DNA of 60,031 nt, taken from assembly GCA_029884335.1 (NCBI GenBank), contig JAOUIA010000018.1:1-60031 (forward strand), read 5' to 3'. A program made the translations under genes and the position numbers. Within the stretch, counting starts at the first letter, position 1, and every line of letters starts with the position of its first letter. Positions 32,291-39,694 of this stretch are shown in pieces. The notes beneath the pieces are model-generated. The model ran no database searches. It was given only the letters and a program-made list of their open reading frames with translations, and was not told the DNA's origin. The stretch comes from Betaproteobacteria bacterium (GTDB taxonomy: Bacteria > Pseudomonadota > Gammaproteobacteria > Burkholderiales > Casimicrobiaceae).

Positions 32291-34804
32291 TCACAGCCAC
32301 AGCACCTTGCGCCGCAGCTCGAGATCGGTGGACAGCGCGGCCGACGGCCCGCGGTGCTGCACTTCGCCGCGCTCGAGCACGACCGTGCGGTCGGAGAGCG
32401 CCAGCGCCAGGTCGAGGTGGTGGTCGACGATCACGATCGACACCTCGCTGCGAAGCTTGTCGAACGCCTCGAACAGCTCCTCGACCACGGTGGGCGCGAG
32501 CCCCTCGAACGGCTCGTCGAGCAGGAGCAGCCGCGTGTCGCCGGTCAGCGCTCGCGCCACCGCGACCATCTGCTGCTCGCCGCCCGACAGGTAGTCCGCC
32601 GGCGAGCGCCAGCGCTGCCTGATGCGCGGGAAGAACGCGAAGATGCGCTCGTCGTCCCAGTGCACGCCCTGCCCGCCGCGGCGCTTGAGCCGCCCGAGCT
32701 CCATGTTCTCCGCGACGCTCATGCCGGCGAAGAGCCCGCGCCCCTGCGGCACGTACGCCACGCCGAGCCGCGCGATCGCCGCCGACGTCCGCTGCGCCAG
32801 GTCCTCGGCGCCGAGGCGGATGCCGCCCGAAGCGGGCCGCGCGATGCCGACGATCGACTTGAGCAGCGTCGACTTCCCCGCGCCGTTGCGCCCGAGCAGC
32901 GCGACGATCTCGCGCTCGCGCACGTCGAAGGCGACGTCGCGCAGGATGTGGCTCTTGCCGTAGAACGTGTTCACGCCCTCGACCGCCAGCAGGACGCCCT
33001 CGCCGGCCGCGCTCGTGCGCGCCCTGCCGGCGAGCGCGTGCGCCCCGGAGCCGATGTAGACGGCCTGCACCTGCGGCGAGCCGCGCGCGTCCTCGACGCT
33101 GCCGTCGACCAGCACCTCGCCCTCGTTCATCACGGTGACCGCGTCGGCCAGCTGGAACACGCGGTCGATGTCGTGCTCGACCAGCAGCACCGGCAGGTCG
33201 CGAGACACGTCCTTGATGAGCCGGCCGACGCGCTCGCGCTCGGCCTGCGCGAGTCCGGCGAGCGGTTCGTCGAGCAGCAGCACGCGCGGCTGCGTGCCGA
33301 GCGCGAGCGCCATGTCGAGCAGCCGCTGCCCGCCGTAGGAGAGCGATCCGGCCTCGGCGCGCTCCACGCCCGCGAGCCCCATCGTGCGCAGCACCTCCGC
33401 CGTGCGCGCCTCGACGTCGGCCAGCGCACCGGCGGGCCGCCAGAAGTCGAAGCGCAGGCGGTGCCGCGCCTGCACCGCCAGGCGCACGTTCTCCACGACG
33501 CTGAGCGTGGGGAACAGGTTCGTGATCTGGAACGAGCGCCCCACGCCGGCCTGCGTCACGGCCTCGGGCGGCAGCCCGGCGATCGGCCGGCCGGCGAGCT
33601 CCACCGTTCCGACGTCCGGCGCGTACATGCCCGAGATGACGTTGAACGCCGTCGTCTTGCCGGCGCCGTTGGGGCCGATCAGCGCGTGCAGCGCGCGGTC
33701 GCGCATTCTGAGCGAGAACTCGCGCACCGCGCGGATGCCGCCGAACGACAGCGCCAGCTTGCCGGCGACGAGGATGTGCTCGGCCGAGTGCTCGCTCGGC
33801 TTGAGGAACTCCGGCAACGTCACCGTGCCGGCCTGCCGCGCCGACATCGCGGCGTCCTCGGCGACGCGCGGCCGCCAGCGCGCGGTGAGCCGCTGCCACA
33901 GGCCGACGAGCCCGGTCGGCGAGTAGACGACGAAGACGACGAACAGCAGGCCGAAGAACAGGAGCCAGTTCTCCGTGTAGCGCGACAGCGCGTCGCGGAA
34001 CACCACGAAGAACAGCGCGCCGAGCGCGGGCCCGAGGAACGAGCGCATGCCGCCGATGATCACCATCGCCAGCAGCTCGCCGCTGAATGCGACCGAGATC
34101 GGCTCGGCGGAGGTCATCCGGTTGTTGAACAGCAGCAGCGTCCCGGCGAGCCCCGTGAGCCCCGCCGAGGCCGTGAACGCGACGAGCTTGTAGCGGTTCG
34201 TCGCGTAGCCGAGGAAGCGCGCGCGCTGCTCGTTCTCGCGGATCGCCACCAGCACGCTGCCGAGCGGCGAGCGGTGGAAGCGCCACAGCGCGACGATCGC
34301 GCAGAACCCGATCGCGGCGACCAGCGCGTAGTACGCCCAGGCGCTCTCGAACGACACGCCGAGGAACGCGGGCCGCACGATGCCGCCCAGGCCGTTCTCG
34401 CCGCCGGTCACCTCGGTCCAGCGAAACGCGACCGAGAACAGCATCGCGGAGAGCGCCAGCGTCAGCAGCGAGAAGTACACGCCGCGCCGGCGCAGGATCA
34501 GGAAGCCGAACGCGCACGAGGTCGCGAGCACGACGCCCAGCGCGAGCGCGAGCGGGAGAACGAAGCCGCCGGGGAAGAGCTCGCGCTGCGCGATCGCCGC
34601 GGCGTACGCCGCCAGGCCGAACCACGCGCCGTGACCGAACGACGTGAGCCCCGTATAGCCGACGAGGACGTTGAGCGCCATGCACGCGAGCGCGAAGACC
34701 ACCACCTCGGTAGCCGAGGTCACGCCCATGCCGAGCGCGCCGAGCGCGAACGGCAGGGCGCACAGCGCGAGCGCGGCGACGAGGAGGTCGCGGTTGCCGG
34801 GCAT
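32291..34804 (-). CDS. Branched-chain amino acid-type ABC transporter triple fusion: permease-ATPase-ATPase (LivM-LivG-LivF)
   Basis: This 837-residue single reading frame joins three normally separate subunits. Residues 1-about 335 are a LivM-like permease (LVGYTGLTSFGHGAWFGLAAYAA, then the EAA-like loop). A LivG-like ATPase follows with Walker A GPNGAGKTT near 375, LSYGGQRLLDMALAL and LLLDEPLAGL. A LivF-like ATPase follows with GRNGAGKST near 637, LSGGEQQMVAVARAL and LLLDEPFEGL. Linkers between the domains are short. With the LivH-like permease upstream this gives a full importer. ATG 34804 is chosen because sequence upstream belongs to an inserted element. The true start was probably coupled to the livH stop. 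Confidence 0.9.
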   Translation of the reverse strand: MPGNRDLLVAALALCALPFALGALGMGVTSATEVVVFALACMALNVLVGYTGLTSFGHGAWFGLAAYAAAIAQRELFPGGFVLPLALALGVVLATSCAFGFLILRRRGVYFSLLTLALSAMLFSVAFRWTEVTGGENGLGGIVRPAFLGVSFESAWAYYALVAAIGFCAIVALWRFHRSPLGSVLVAIRENEQRARFLGYATNRYKLVAFTASAGLTGLAGTLLLFNNRMTSAEPISVAFSGELLAMVIIGGMRSFLGPALGALFFVVFRDALSRYTENWLLFFGLLFVVFVVYSPTGLVGLWQRLTARWRPRVAEDAAMSARQAGTVTLPEFLKPSEHSAEHILVAGKLALSFGGIRAVREFSLRMRDRALHALIGPNGAGKTTAFNVISGMYAPDVGTVELAGRPIAGLPPEAVTQAGVGRSFQITNLFPTLSVVENVRLAVQARHRLRFDFWRPAGALADVEARTAEVLRTMGLAGVERAEAGSLSYGGQRLLDMALALGTQPRVLLLDEPLAGLAQAERERVGRLIKDVSRDLPVLLVEHDIDRVFQLADAVTVMNEGEVLVDGSVEDARGSPQVQAVYIGSGAHALAGRARTSAAGEGVLLAVEGVNTFYGKSHILRDVAFDVREREIVALLGRNGAGKSTLLKSIVGIARPASGGIRLGAEDLAQRTSAAIARLGVAYVPQGRGLFAGMSVAENMELGRLKRRGGQGVHWDDERIFAFFPRIRQRWRSPADYLSGGEQQMVAVARALTGDTRLLLLDEPFEGLAPTVVEELFEAFDKLRSEVSIVIVDHHLDLALALSDRTVVLERGEVQHRGPSAALSTDLELRRKVLWL

Positions 34805-34809
34805 CGCTA

Positions 34810-35076
34810 GGGCCTGTTCACGCCATGGCCGCGCGCGCGCGCGGGTCCATGGGCGTGTCCATCGCGACGCTCGCCGCAGCGAAGACCGGGCGTCTTCGCA
34901 AGGCGAGCAACAATGAGGGGCGCGCCCAGGGGCCCGCTCCCTCCGGGTTGCGGCCGGAAAGGCCATGCGCTAGGCGCAGAGCCGAAGGCGGGTCGGAAAC
35001 CCGGCGAGGCTTTGCAACACCGCGCATGGCCTTTCCGGCTTCGCAACGCGCACGTGTCCATGGCGTGAACAGGCCC
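34810..35076. mobile_element. MITE-like element with terminal inverted repeats, between livH-like gene and livMGF fusion
   Basis: This 267-base element is bounded by perfect 19-bp inverted repeats, GGGCCTGTTCACGCCATGG at 34810-34828 and its complement at 35058-35076. It is flanked by a CTA duplication (34807-34809 and 35077-35079). It contains a hairpin at 34869-34908 (GCTCGCC and GCGAAGAC arms). A second, larger one spans 34947-35047 (GCCGGAAAGGCCATGCGC arms). It has no credible gene. The right CTA copy is the complement of the TAG stop of the livH-like gene. Removing the element leaves TAG-CG-ATG. Confidence 0.85.
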
Positions 35077-35946
35077 CTACTCGAAGCGCTGGATGCGCTC
35101 GCCGAACAGCCCGCGCGGGCGCACGAGCAGCACGAGCAGCATGAGGAGGTAGATGGCCGCCTCCGAGTACTGCGGATAGCCCGCGGCGGTCACGGCGCCC
35201 TTCGTCACGCCGACGATCAGCGCAGCGATCACCGCGCCCCAGAACGAGCCCAGCCCGCCGATCACGACGACGACGAACGCGGATGTGATGATCTCGGCGC
35301 CCATCGCCGGGTGGATGGTGAAGATCGGCGCGAGCATCACGCCGGCCAGCCCCGCGAGCCCGATGCCGAGGAACGCCACCGCGGCCATGTACGGCTCGAG
35401 CGAGATACCGAGCGCGCCCACCATGTCGGGGTTCTGCACGCCGGCGCGCACGACGCGCCCGAACGGCGTGCGCTGCAGCAGGAACCACAGGCCCGCCACG
35501 CATCCGACGGCCACGGCCAGGATGAGGAGGCGGTAGCGCGGGTAGACGAAGTCGCCCACGATCACCTGCCCGCGCAGCTCCTGCGGGATCGACCACGACA
35601 GCGGTGGCGCGCCGAACACCATGCGCAGCGCCTGCTCGGCGACCATCGCCAGCCCGAACGTCAGCAGCAGCGACAGCGCCGGGTCGACCTTGTAGAAGCG
35701 GCGGAACAGGAAGCGCTCGATGACGAGCCCGAGCAGGCCCACGACGACCGGCGACAGCAGCGCCGCCCCGGTGAAGCCGAGCTGCTGGCCGATGGTGACC
35801 GCGAGGTACGCGCCGATCGCGTAGAACGCGCCGTGCGCGAGGTTGACGATGCCGCCGAGCGCGAAGATCAGCGACAGCCCGAGCGCGATGAGGAGGTAGT
35901 ACGCGCCGGCGAGCAGCCCGTTCAGCAGGTGCTGGAGGATCAGCAT
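35077..35946 (-). CDS. Branched-chain amino acid-type ABC transporter permease (LivH-like)
   Basis: This 289-residue membrane protein has eight or so hydrophobic segments. It begins MLILQHLLNGLLAGAYYLLIALGLSLIFALGGIVNLAHGAFYAIGAY, the standard LivH opening. The conserved GVQNPDMVGALGI loop and FVVVVIGGLGSFWGAVIAAL are present. It pairs with the permease domain of the fusion protein downstream. Its stop codon is formed by the target duplication of the inserted element. The binding-protein gene is about 194 bases upstream on the same strand. Confidence 0.88.
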   Translation of the reverse strand: MLILQHLLNGLLAGAYYLLIALGLSLIFALGGIVNLAHGAFYAIGAYLAVTIGQQLGFTGAALLSPVVVGLLGLVIERFLFRRFYKVDPALSLLLTFGLAMVAEQALRMVFGAPPLSWSIPQELRGQVIVGDFVYPRYRLLILAVAVGCVAGLWFLLQRTPFGRVVRAGVQNPDMVGALGISLEPYMAAVAFLGIGLAGLAGVMLAPIFTIHPAMGAEIITSAFVVVVIGGLGSFWGAVIAALIVGVTKGAVTAAGYPQYSEAAIYLLMLLVLLVRPRGLFGERIQRFE

Positions 35947-35982
35947 GAACTAGACGATGGGCAAGCCCGCGCGGCCACGACC

Positions 35983-36021
35983 GGCCGACCTGCTTCCTGC
36001 GGACAGGAGAGCAGGCCGGCC
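35983..36021 (-). terminator. Hairpin between binding-protein and livH-like genes
   Basis: GGCCGACCTGCT and AGCAGGCCGGCC pair (one offset) around an inner CCTG-CGGA-CAGG stem, giving a three-tier hairpin with no T-tract. In the 194-base gap after a binding-protein gene it may act as an mRNA stabiliser or partial terminator, favouring excess binding protein. No gene is visible in the gap. Confidence 0.45.
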
Positions 36022-36140
36022 ATGTCACGCTCGTTGTTTCGTTGCCTTTTCCAGCGGCGGCGCCGGGCCGCCCCAAGCCGCCGCCCTGACTCACCCTCGC
36101 GGGAAAACGCGAGCGCAGCTCGGCTTGCGTCCTTCCGCGA

Positions 36141-37388
36141 CTACAACTTGCATTCGATCTCGTCGCCCACCGTCGCGATGACCTCGAGCGACTCGCTCGG
36201 CCCCGGCACCGCCGCCGACGGCGTGAAGATGTCCCACTGGTTCTTGAGCTGCGCCGCCGGGATCGCCTGCACCGTGTACATCTCGTGCATCATCTGGTGG
36301 TCGGCCTTGCGGAAGTAGCCCTCGCGCGTCTTCATCAGCGGGAAGGTCGCGCCCTTCTCGAAGTGCTCGACGAGCCTCGTCGAGTCGATCGACTTCGTCT
36401 CTGCCATCGCCTGCGCGACCAGCTTGATCGCGTTGTAGTCGCCCCACGCCTGGTTCTCGGGCGGGCGGTTGTAGCGCTTGGTGAAGTCGGCGACGAATTT
36501 CTTCGACGCCGGGTTGTCGAGCAGGTGGTGCCACACCAGCGGCCAGGTGCCGAGGAAGTTGCCCTTGCCCGCGCCCCAGGCGACCGCAGTGTCGAAGCCG
36601 AAGCCCGCCACGGGGAACGGCAGGCCGAACTCGGAGTACTGCTTGAGGAAGTTCGTGATCTGGTTGCCCGCCAGGTTGCTGATCACGAGGTCGGGCTTCG
36701 CGTTGCGGATCTCGAGCAGCAGCGGCGAGAAGTCGGTGACGTCGGTCGGCACGAGCTTGTCGGCTGCGAACTCGCCGCCGTTGCCGGCCATGAACTTCTT
36801 CGCCACGCGCAGGAGGTCGTGGCCGAACGCGTAGTCGGCGGTGAGCGAGTACCACTTCTTGCCCTTGACCAGCCCCTGCGCGAGCAGCGCGCGGCCGCAG
36901 GTCTTCACGTACATCGAGTTCTGGCTCTCGATGTGGAACATGTACTTCTTGCAGCCCTTGCCGCGCAGCTCGTCGGAGTTGCAGCCGGTGTTGACGAACA
37001 GCGTCTTCGTGCGCTCGGCGACCTGGCTGATCGTGAGCCCGGCGGCCGACGAGATCTCCCCGATGATGCACGCGACCTTGTCGCGCTCGACCATGCGCTC
37101 GGCCTTCGTCGAGGCCGTCTGCGGGTTGACCGAGTCCTCCTTGAGCAGCTCGATCTTGCGGCCGTTCACGCCGCCCGCGGCGTTGATCTCGGCCACCGCC
37201 ATGTCCGCGGCCTGCACCGCGTACTCGCCGAGCGGGCCGAGGAAGCCGGTGCGCGGCGTCAGGTGCCCGATGCGGATCGCATCGGCCTGCGCGCGGCTGA
37301 TGAAGGGGAAGCCGGCCAGCCCTACCGCCGCCCCCGCGACCGCGCCCTTGACGACGGTGCGGCGGGAGACTCCCTTGCCTTCGCTCAT
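36141..37388 (-). CDS. ABC transporter substrate-binding protein, branched-chain amino acid/amide type (LivK-like)
   Basis: This 415-residue periplasmic binding protein has a twin-arginine-like signal (SRRTVVKGAVAGAAVGLAGFPFISRAQA). The Peripla_BP_6 fold follows: IRIGHLTPRTGFLGPLGEYAVQAADMAVAEINAAGGVNGRKIEL and CIIGEISSAAGLTISQVAE. A strong AAGGAGGAGAG site lies before ATG 37388. It supplies substrate to the permease/ATPase genes downstream. Such proteins bind branched-chain amino acids, amides, urea or aromatic acids. The adjacent BKACE/dehydrogenase genes hint at an amino or hydroxy acid. Confidence 0.88.
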   Translation of the reverse strand: MSEGKGVSRRTVVKGAVAGAAVGLAGFPFISRAQADAIRIGHLTPRTGFLGPLGEYAVQAADMAVAEINAAGGVNGRKIELLKEDSVNPQTASTKAERMVERDKVACIIGEISSAAGLTISQVAERTKTLFVNTGCNSDELRGKGCKKYMFHIESQNSMYVKTCGRALLAQGLVKGKKWYSLTADYAFGHDLLRVAKKFMAGNGGEFAADKLVPTDVTDFSPLLLEIRNAKPDLVISNLAGNQITNFLKQYSEFGLPFPVAGFGFDTAVAWGAGKGNFLGTWPLVWHHLLDNPASKKFVADFTKRYNRPPENQAWGDYNAIKLVAQAMAETKSIDSTRLVEHFEKGATFPLMKTREGYFRKADHQMMHEMYTVQAIPAAQLKNQWDIFTPSAAVPGPSESLEVIATVGDEIECKL

Positions 37389-37460
37389 CTCGCTCTCCTC
37401 CTTGTGCTGACGCCGGGTGAGACGGCCGCGAGCGCTCGCCGGCCGGTGCCGGGGCGCCGC

Positions 37461-37489
37461 TTGACCGCAATCCTGATCGCAGTTTACGG
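37461..37489 (+). promoter_or_regulatory. Candidate promoter for the SDR gene
   Basis: TTGACC (37461-37466) and TTACGG (37484-37489) are separated by 17 bases in the 207-base divergent gap between the binding-protein and SDR genes. The match to sigma70 is moderate. The rest of the gap is GC-rich with no other clear signal. Confidence 0.3.
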
Positions 37490-37595
37490 TAAGACTCGCG
37501 CCCGCGGATGTCAATCGAGCTGCGGCGGCGCGTCGTTGCGGATGGGCGGGTCGCGGCGGGGCCGCCGGGCGACGCAGCGTCAACAGGGGGCAGTC

Positions 37596-38372
37596 ATGGA
37601 CCTCGGCATTGGGGGCCTGCGCGTGCTGGTCACCGCCGGCGCGGGCGGCATCGGCCTCGAGATCGCGCGCGCGTTCGTGCGCGAAGGCGCGCGCGTGCAC
37701 GTGGGGGACGTCGACGCGGAAGCGATCGCGCACCTGCGCACCGGCGACCCGGCGATCGGCGCGAGCGCGTGCGACGTCGCCTCGCGCACCGACGTCGCGC
37801 GGCTGTTCGACGACGTCGCGCGCACGCTGGGCGGCCTCGACTGCCTGGTCAACAACGCCGGCGTCGCCGGGCCGACGGGGCGCGTCGAGGAGATTGCGCC
37901 CGAGGACTGGGACCGCTGCATCGCCGTGGATCTCACCGGCCAGTTCAACTGCGCGCGGCTCGCCGTGCCGCTGCTGCGACAGTCGCGCAACGCCAGCATG
38001 ATGAACGTGTCGTCGCTCGCCGGCCGGCTCGGTTTCCCGCTGCGCGCGCCCTACGCCGCGGCGAAGTGGGGCGTCGTCGGCTTGATGCGCTCGCTGGCGA
38101 TGGAGCTGGGCGGCGACGGCATCCGCGTCAACGCGCTGCTCCCCGGCATCGTCGCCGGCGAGCGGCAGGAACGCGTGCTGACGGCGAAGGCGAAGGCGCG
38201 CGGCATCGACTTCGCCGCGATGGAGCGCCTCGCGTTCTCGTTCACGTCGCTCAAGGAGTACGTGACCGCGCAGGAGCTCGCCGACCTCGTCGTGTTCGTG
38301 GCGAGCCCGCGCGGTCGCCACATCTCGGGACAGGCGCTGTCCGTGTGCGGCGACACGAACATGCTCGGCTGA
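37596..38372 (+). CDS. Short-chain dehydrogenase/reductase (SDR)
   Basis: This 258-residue classical SDR has the NAD(P) motif TAGAGGIG near residues 13-20 and NNAG at the beta-4 strand. The catalytic Ser is in MNVSSLAG and the Tyr/Lys pair in APYAAAKWG. An acidic residue after beta-2 (HVGDVDAEAI) points to NAD preference. It is divergent from the binding-protein gene and may act on the compound imported by that transporter. The substrate is unknown. GGGGGCAGTC precedes the ATG. The stop codon runs directly into an inverted repeat. Confidence 0.85.
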   Translation: MDLGIGGLRVLVTAGAGGIGLEIARAFVREGARVHVGDVDAEAIAHLRTGDPAIGASACDVASRTDVARLFDDVARTLGGLDCLVNNAGVAGPTGRVEEIAPEDWDRCIAVDLTGQFNCARLAVPLLRQSRNASMMNVSSLAGRLGFPLRAPYAAAKWGVVGLMRSLAMELGGDGIRVNALLPGIVAGERQERVLTAKAKARGIDFAAMERLAFSFTSLKEYVTAQELADLVVFVASPRGRHISGQALSVCGDTNMLG

Positions 38373-38503
38373 AAGTAGGGTCAGACTCGACTTTCCGCCG
38401 GTGCGCAATCGCACCACGAGCCGCGACCGGAAAGTCGAGTCTGACCCTACTTTTGCGACTTCCGCGCGAGCCGCGACCGGAAAGTCGAGCCTGGCCCTGC
38501 TTT
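38372..38503. repeat. Inverted plus direct repeat downstream of SDR gene
   Basis: A perfect 26-bp inverted repeat has arms at 38372-38397 and 38428-38453 (core GGGTCAGACTCGACTTTCC and its complement). A third, slightly diverged copy of the right arm lies at 38478-38503, in a 50-bp tandem unit beginning CGAGCCGCGACCGGAAAGTCGAG. It is probably a dispersed palindromic repeat family and could act as a terminator for the SDR gene. No gene lies within. Confidence 0.8.
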
Positions 38504-38533
38504 CGCGAACGGCACTGCCCCTGACTCCGGCGC

Positions 38534-38917
38534 TCAGCGCGAGAGCTGGAGCCGGAGCTTCGCCTCGCCCACGGACTTGTTCGCCCACATCCAGCAGTAG
38601 TCCTGCTCGACCGCGACGTCCAGCGTGCCCGAGGCCTTCGCGGTCGCGTCGCGCTTCGCCGGGTAGATCACGTCCTTGCCCGAGTGGTAGTGGACGTTGA
38701 AGTCGAGCGCGGCTCCGGCAGCGTACTGCCAGCGCACGCGCGCGCCTTTCGCGAGCTTGCCGCAGACCTCGACGAACTTGCCGGGAGGAACCGAGAGCGA
38801 GCGCTCGAAGCGCCCCCGCGCGCTCCAGTCGATGTCGACAACCTCGGCGAAGGCGGCGGGCGAGAGCGCCAACCACGCGCCGACAACCCCCGCGGCCAAT
38901 CGGCAGGCGCCGCTCAC
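38534..38917 (-). CDS. Small secreted protein of unknown function
   Basis: This 127-residue protein has a signal peptide (CRLAAGVVGAWLALSPAAFA). A short beta-rich domain follows with VPPGKFVEVCGKLAKGARVRWQYAAGAALDFNVHYHSGKDVIYPAKRDATAKASGTLDVAVEQDYCWMWAN. Two cysteines may pair. The pattern is faintly like GOLD (p24-type) beta sandwiches, but that is only an impression. The start is GTG 38917 with no clear ribosome-binding site. It lies 51 bases downstream of the SYLF gene on the same strand. Confidence 0.6.
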   Translation of the reverse strand: MSGACRLAAGVVGAWLALSPAAFAEVVDIDWSARGRFERSLSVPPGKFVEVCGKLAKGARVRWQYAAGAALDFNVHYHSGKDVIYPAKRDATAKASGTLDVAVEQDYCWMWANKSVGEAKLRLQLSR

Positions 38918-38968
38918 GTCGCGATCGCGCCCGCGCGATCGAGCACCGCCGACGCAGTCACGGCTGCG

Positions 38969-39544
38969 TCACTTCGCGGCGGCCGGCTTGAAGCTGAACT
39001 TCTGCCCGCTGACGCTCGCCTCGTACATCAGGCCGCCCTTCGCGACGGTGAACGTCGCCATGCCCTTGTAGTACCTGCCGGTGGTCTTCGCGTCGTGCTG
39101 GCCGCCGGAGGCGCCTGCCGACCCGCCGGTCGTCCCGGCCCTGGCCTGCGCGCCCGCGGTGACGGCCACTGCGCCGGCGTCGGCGCCGAACTCGAAGTTG
39201 CCGCCGATGAACTCGCGGAACGCGCGCTCGTCCTCGAAGAAGATGATCTGGCTGTAGCCCTGGCCGCCCAGCGCGAAGCCGATGGACAGCTGCGTCATCG
39301 ACGTGTCGCCGACGTAGTTGCCCCTCTGGTAGACGCGGCCCGTGCCGTACGCGCCGCCGACGCCGATGGCGCCCTTGCCGATGGTCGGAAACACCGCGTA
39401 GCCGTAGGCCGTGTCGAAGAACCTGCCGGACTCTCCGGCCTTCCTGAAGACGCCGATGGTGTCGGAGTACTCGTCGGCCCACGCCGGCGCCGCGACGAAA
39501 GCGAACGAGAACGCGGCGAGGAGCGACAGCAAGCGCTTGAACAT
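38969..39544 (-). CDS. Lipid-binding SYLF (YSC84) domain protein
   Basis: This 191-residue exported protein has a signal peptide (LLSLLAAFSFAFVAAPAWA). The SYLF domain follows: FDTAYGYAVFPTIGKGAIGVGGAYGTGRVYQRGNYVGDTSMTQLSIGFALGGQGYSQIIFFED. In this family the domain binds phosphoinositides or other lipids. Bacterial members sit in the envelope and have no proven role. A glycine/alanine-rich insertion (TTGGSAGASGG) lies in the C-terminal half. AAAGGACTC precedes the ATG. It may be transcribed together with the small secreted protein downstream. Confidence 0.85.
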   Translation of the reverse strand: MFKRLLSLLAAFSFAFVAAPAWADEYSDTIGVFRKAGESGRFFDTAYGYAVFPTIGKGAIGVGGAYGTGRVYQRGNYVGDTSMTQLSIGFALGGQGYSQIIFFEDERAFREFIGGNFEFGADAGAVAVTAGAQARAGTTGGSAGASGGQHDAKTTGRYYKGMATFTVAKGGLMYEASVSGQKFSFKPAAAK

Positions 39545-39624
39545 GATGAGTCCTTTGCAGAGAAGGCGCGAGCGCGCGGAGGAGCTGCCGGCAGCGAGGG
39601 CGCGCGGCGGTGGGTTGCTGTCCC

Positions 39625-39630
39625 AGTATA
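39625..39630 (-). promoter_or_regulatory. Candidate -10 element for the SYLF gene
   Basis: TATACT on the minus strand lies about 80 bases upstream of the SYLF ATG in a 150-base gap. No convincing -35 is seen at 16-18 bases. The gap otherwise holds only the glmS-end hairpin. Confidence 0.3.
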
Positions 39631-39677
39631 CAGCGCCGGTCGCAGCCAGGCGCTGTCTGCGGCTCGACAGTCGACAA

Positions 39678-39694
39678 CGGGGCGCGGCGCCCCG
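39678..39694. terminator. Palindrome abutting the glmS stop codon
   Basis: CGGGGCGCGGCGCCCCG is a perfect 17-base palindrome directly after the glmS TAG on the minus strand, followed by TTGTCG. It is a plausible terminator or 3' stabiliser for glmS, but the T-tract is poor. Confidence 0.45.

Noticed and set aside
34810-35076. N-terminal extension of the livMGF fusion by 54 codons
   Set aside because: The extension is encoded inside the inverted-repeat element and has no membrane or signal character. The ATG at 34804 begins the normal LivM sequence.
38372-38503. Possible CRISPR repeat-spacer unit
   Set aside because: There are only two to three copies, mostly inverted, with no spacers of uniform length and no cas genes in the window.
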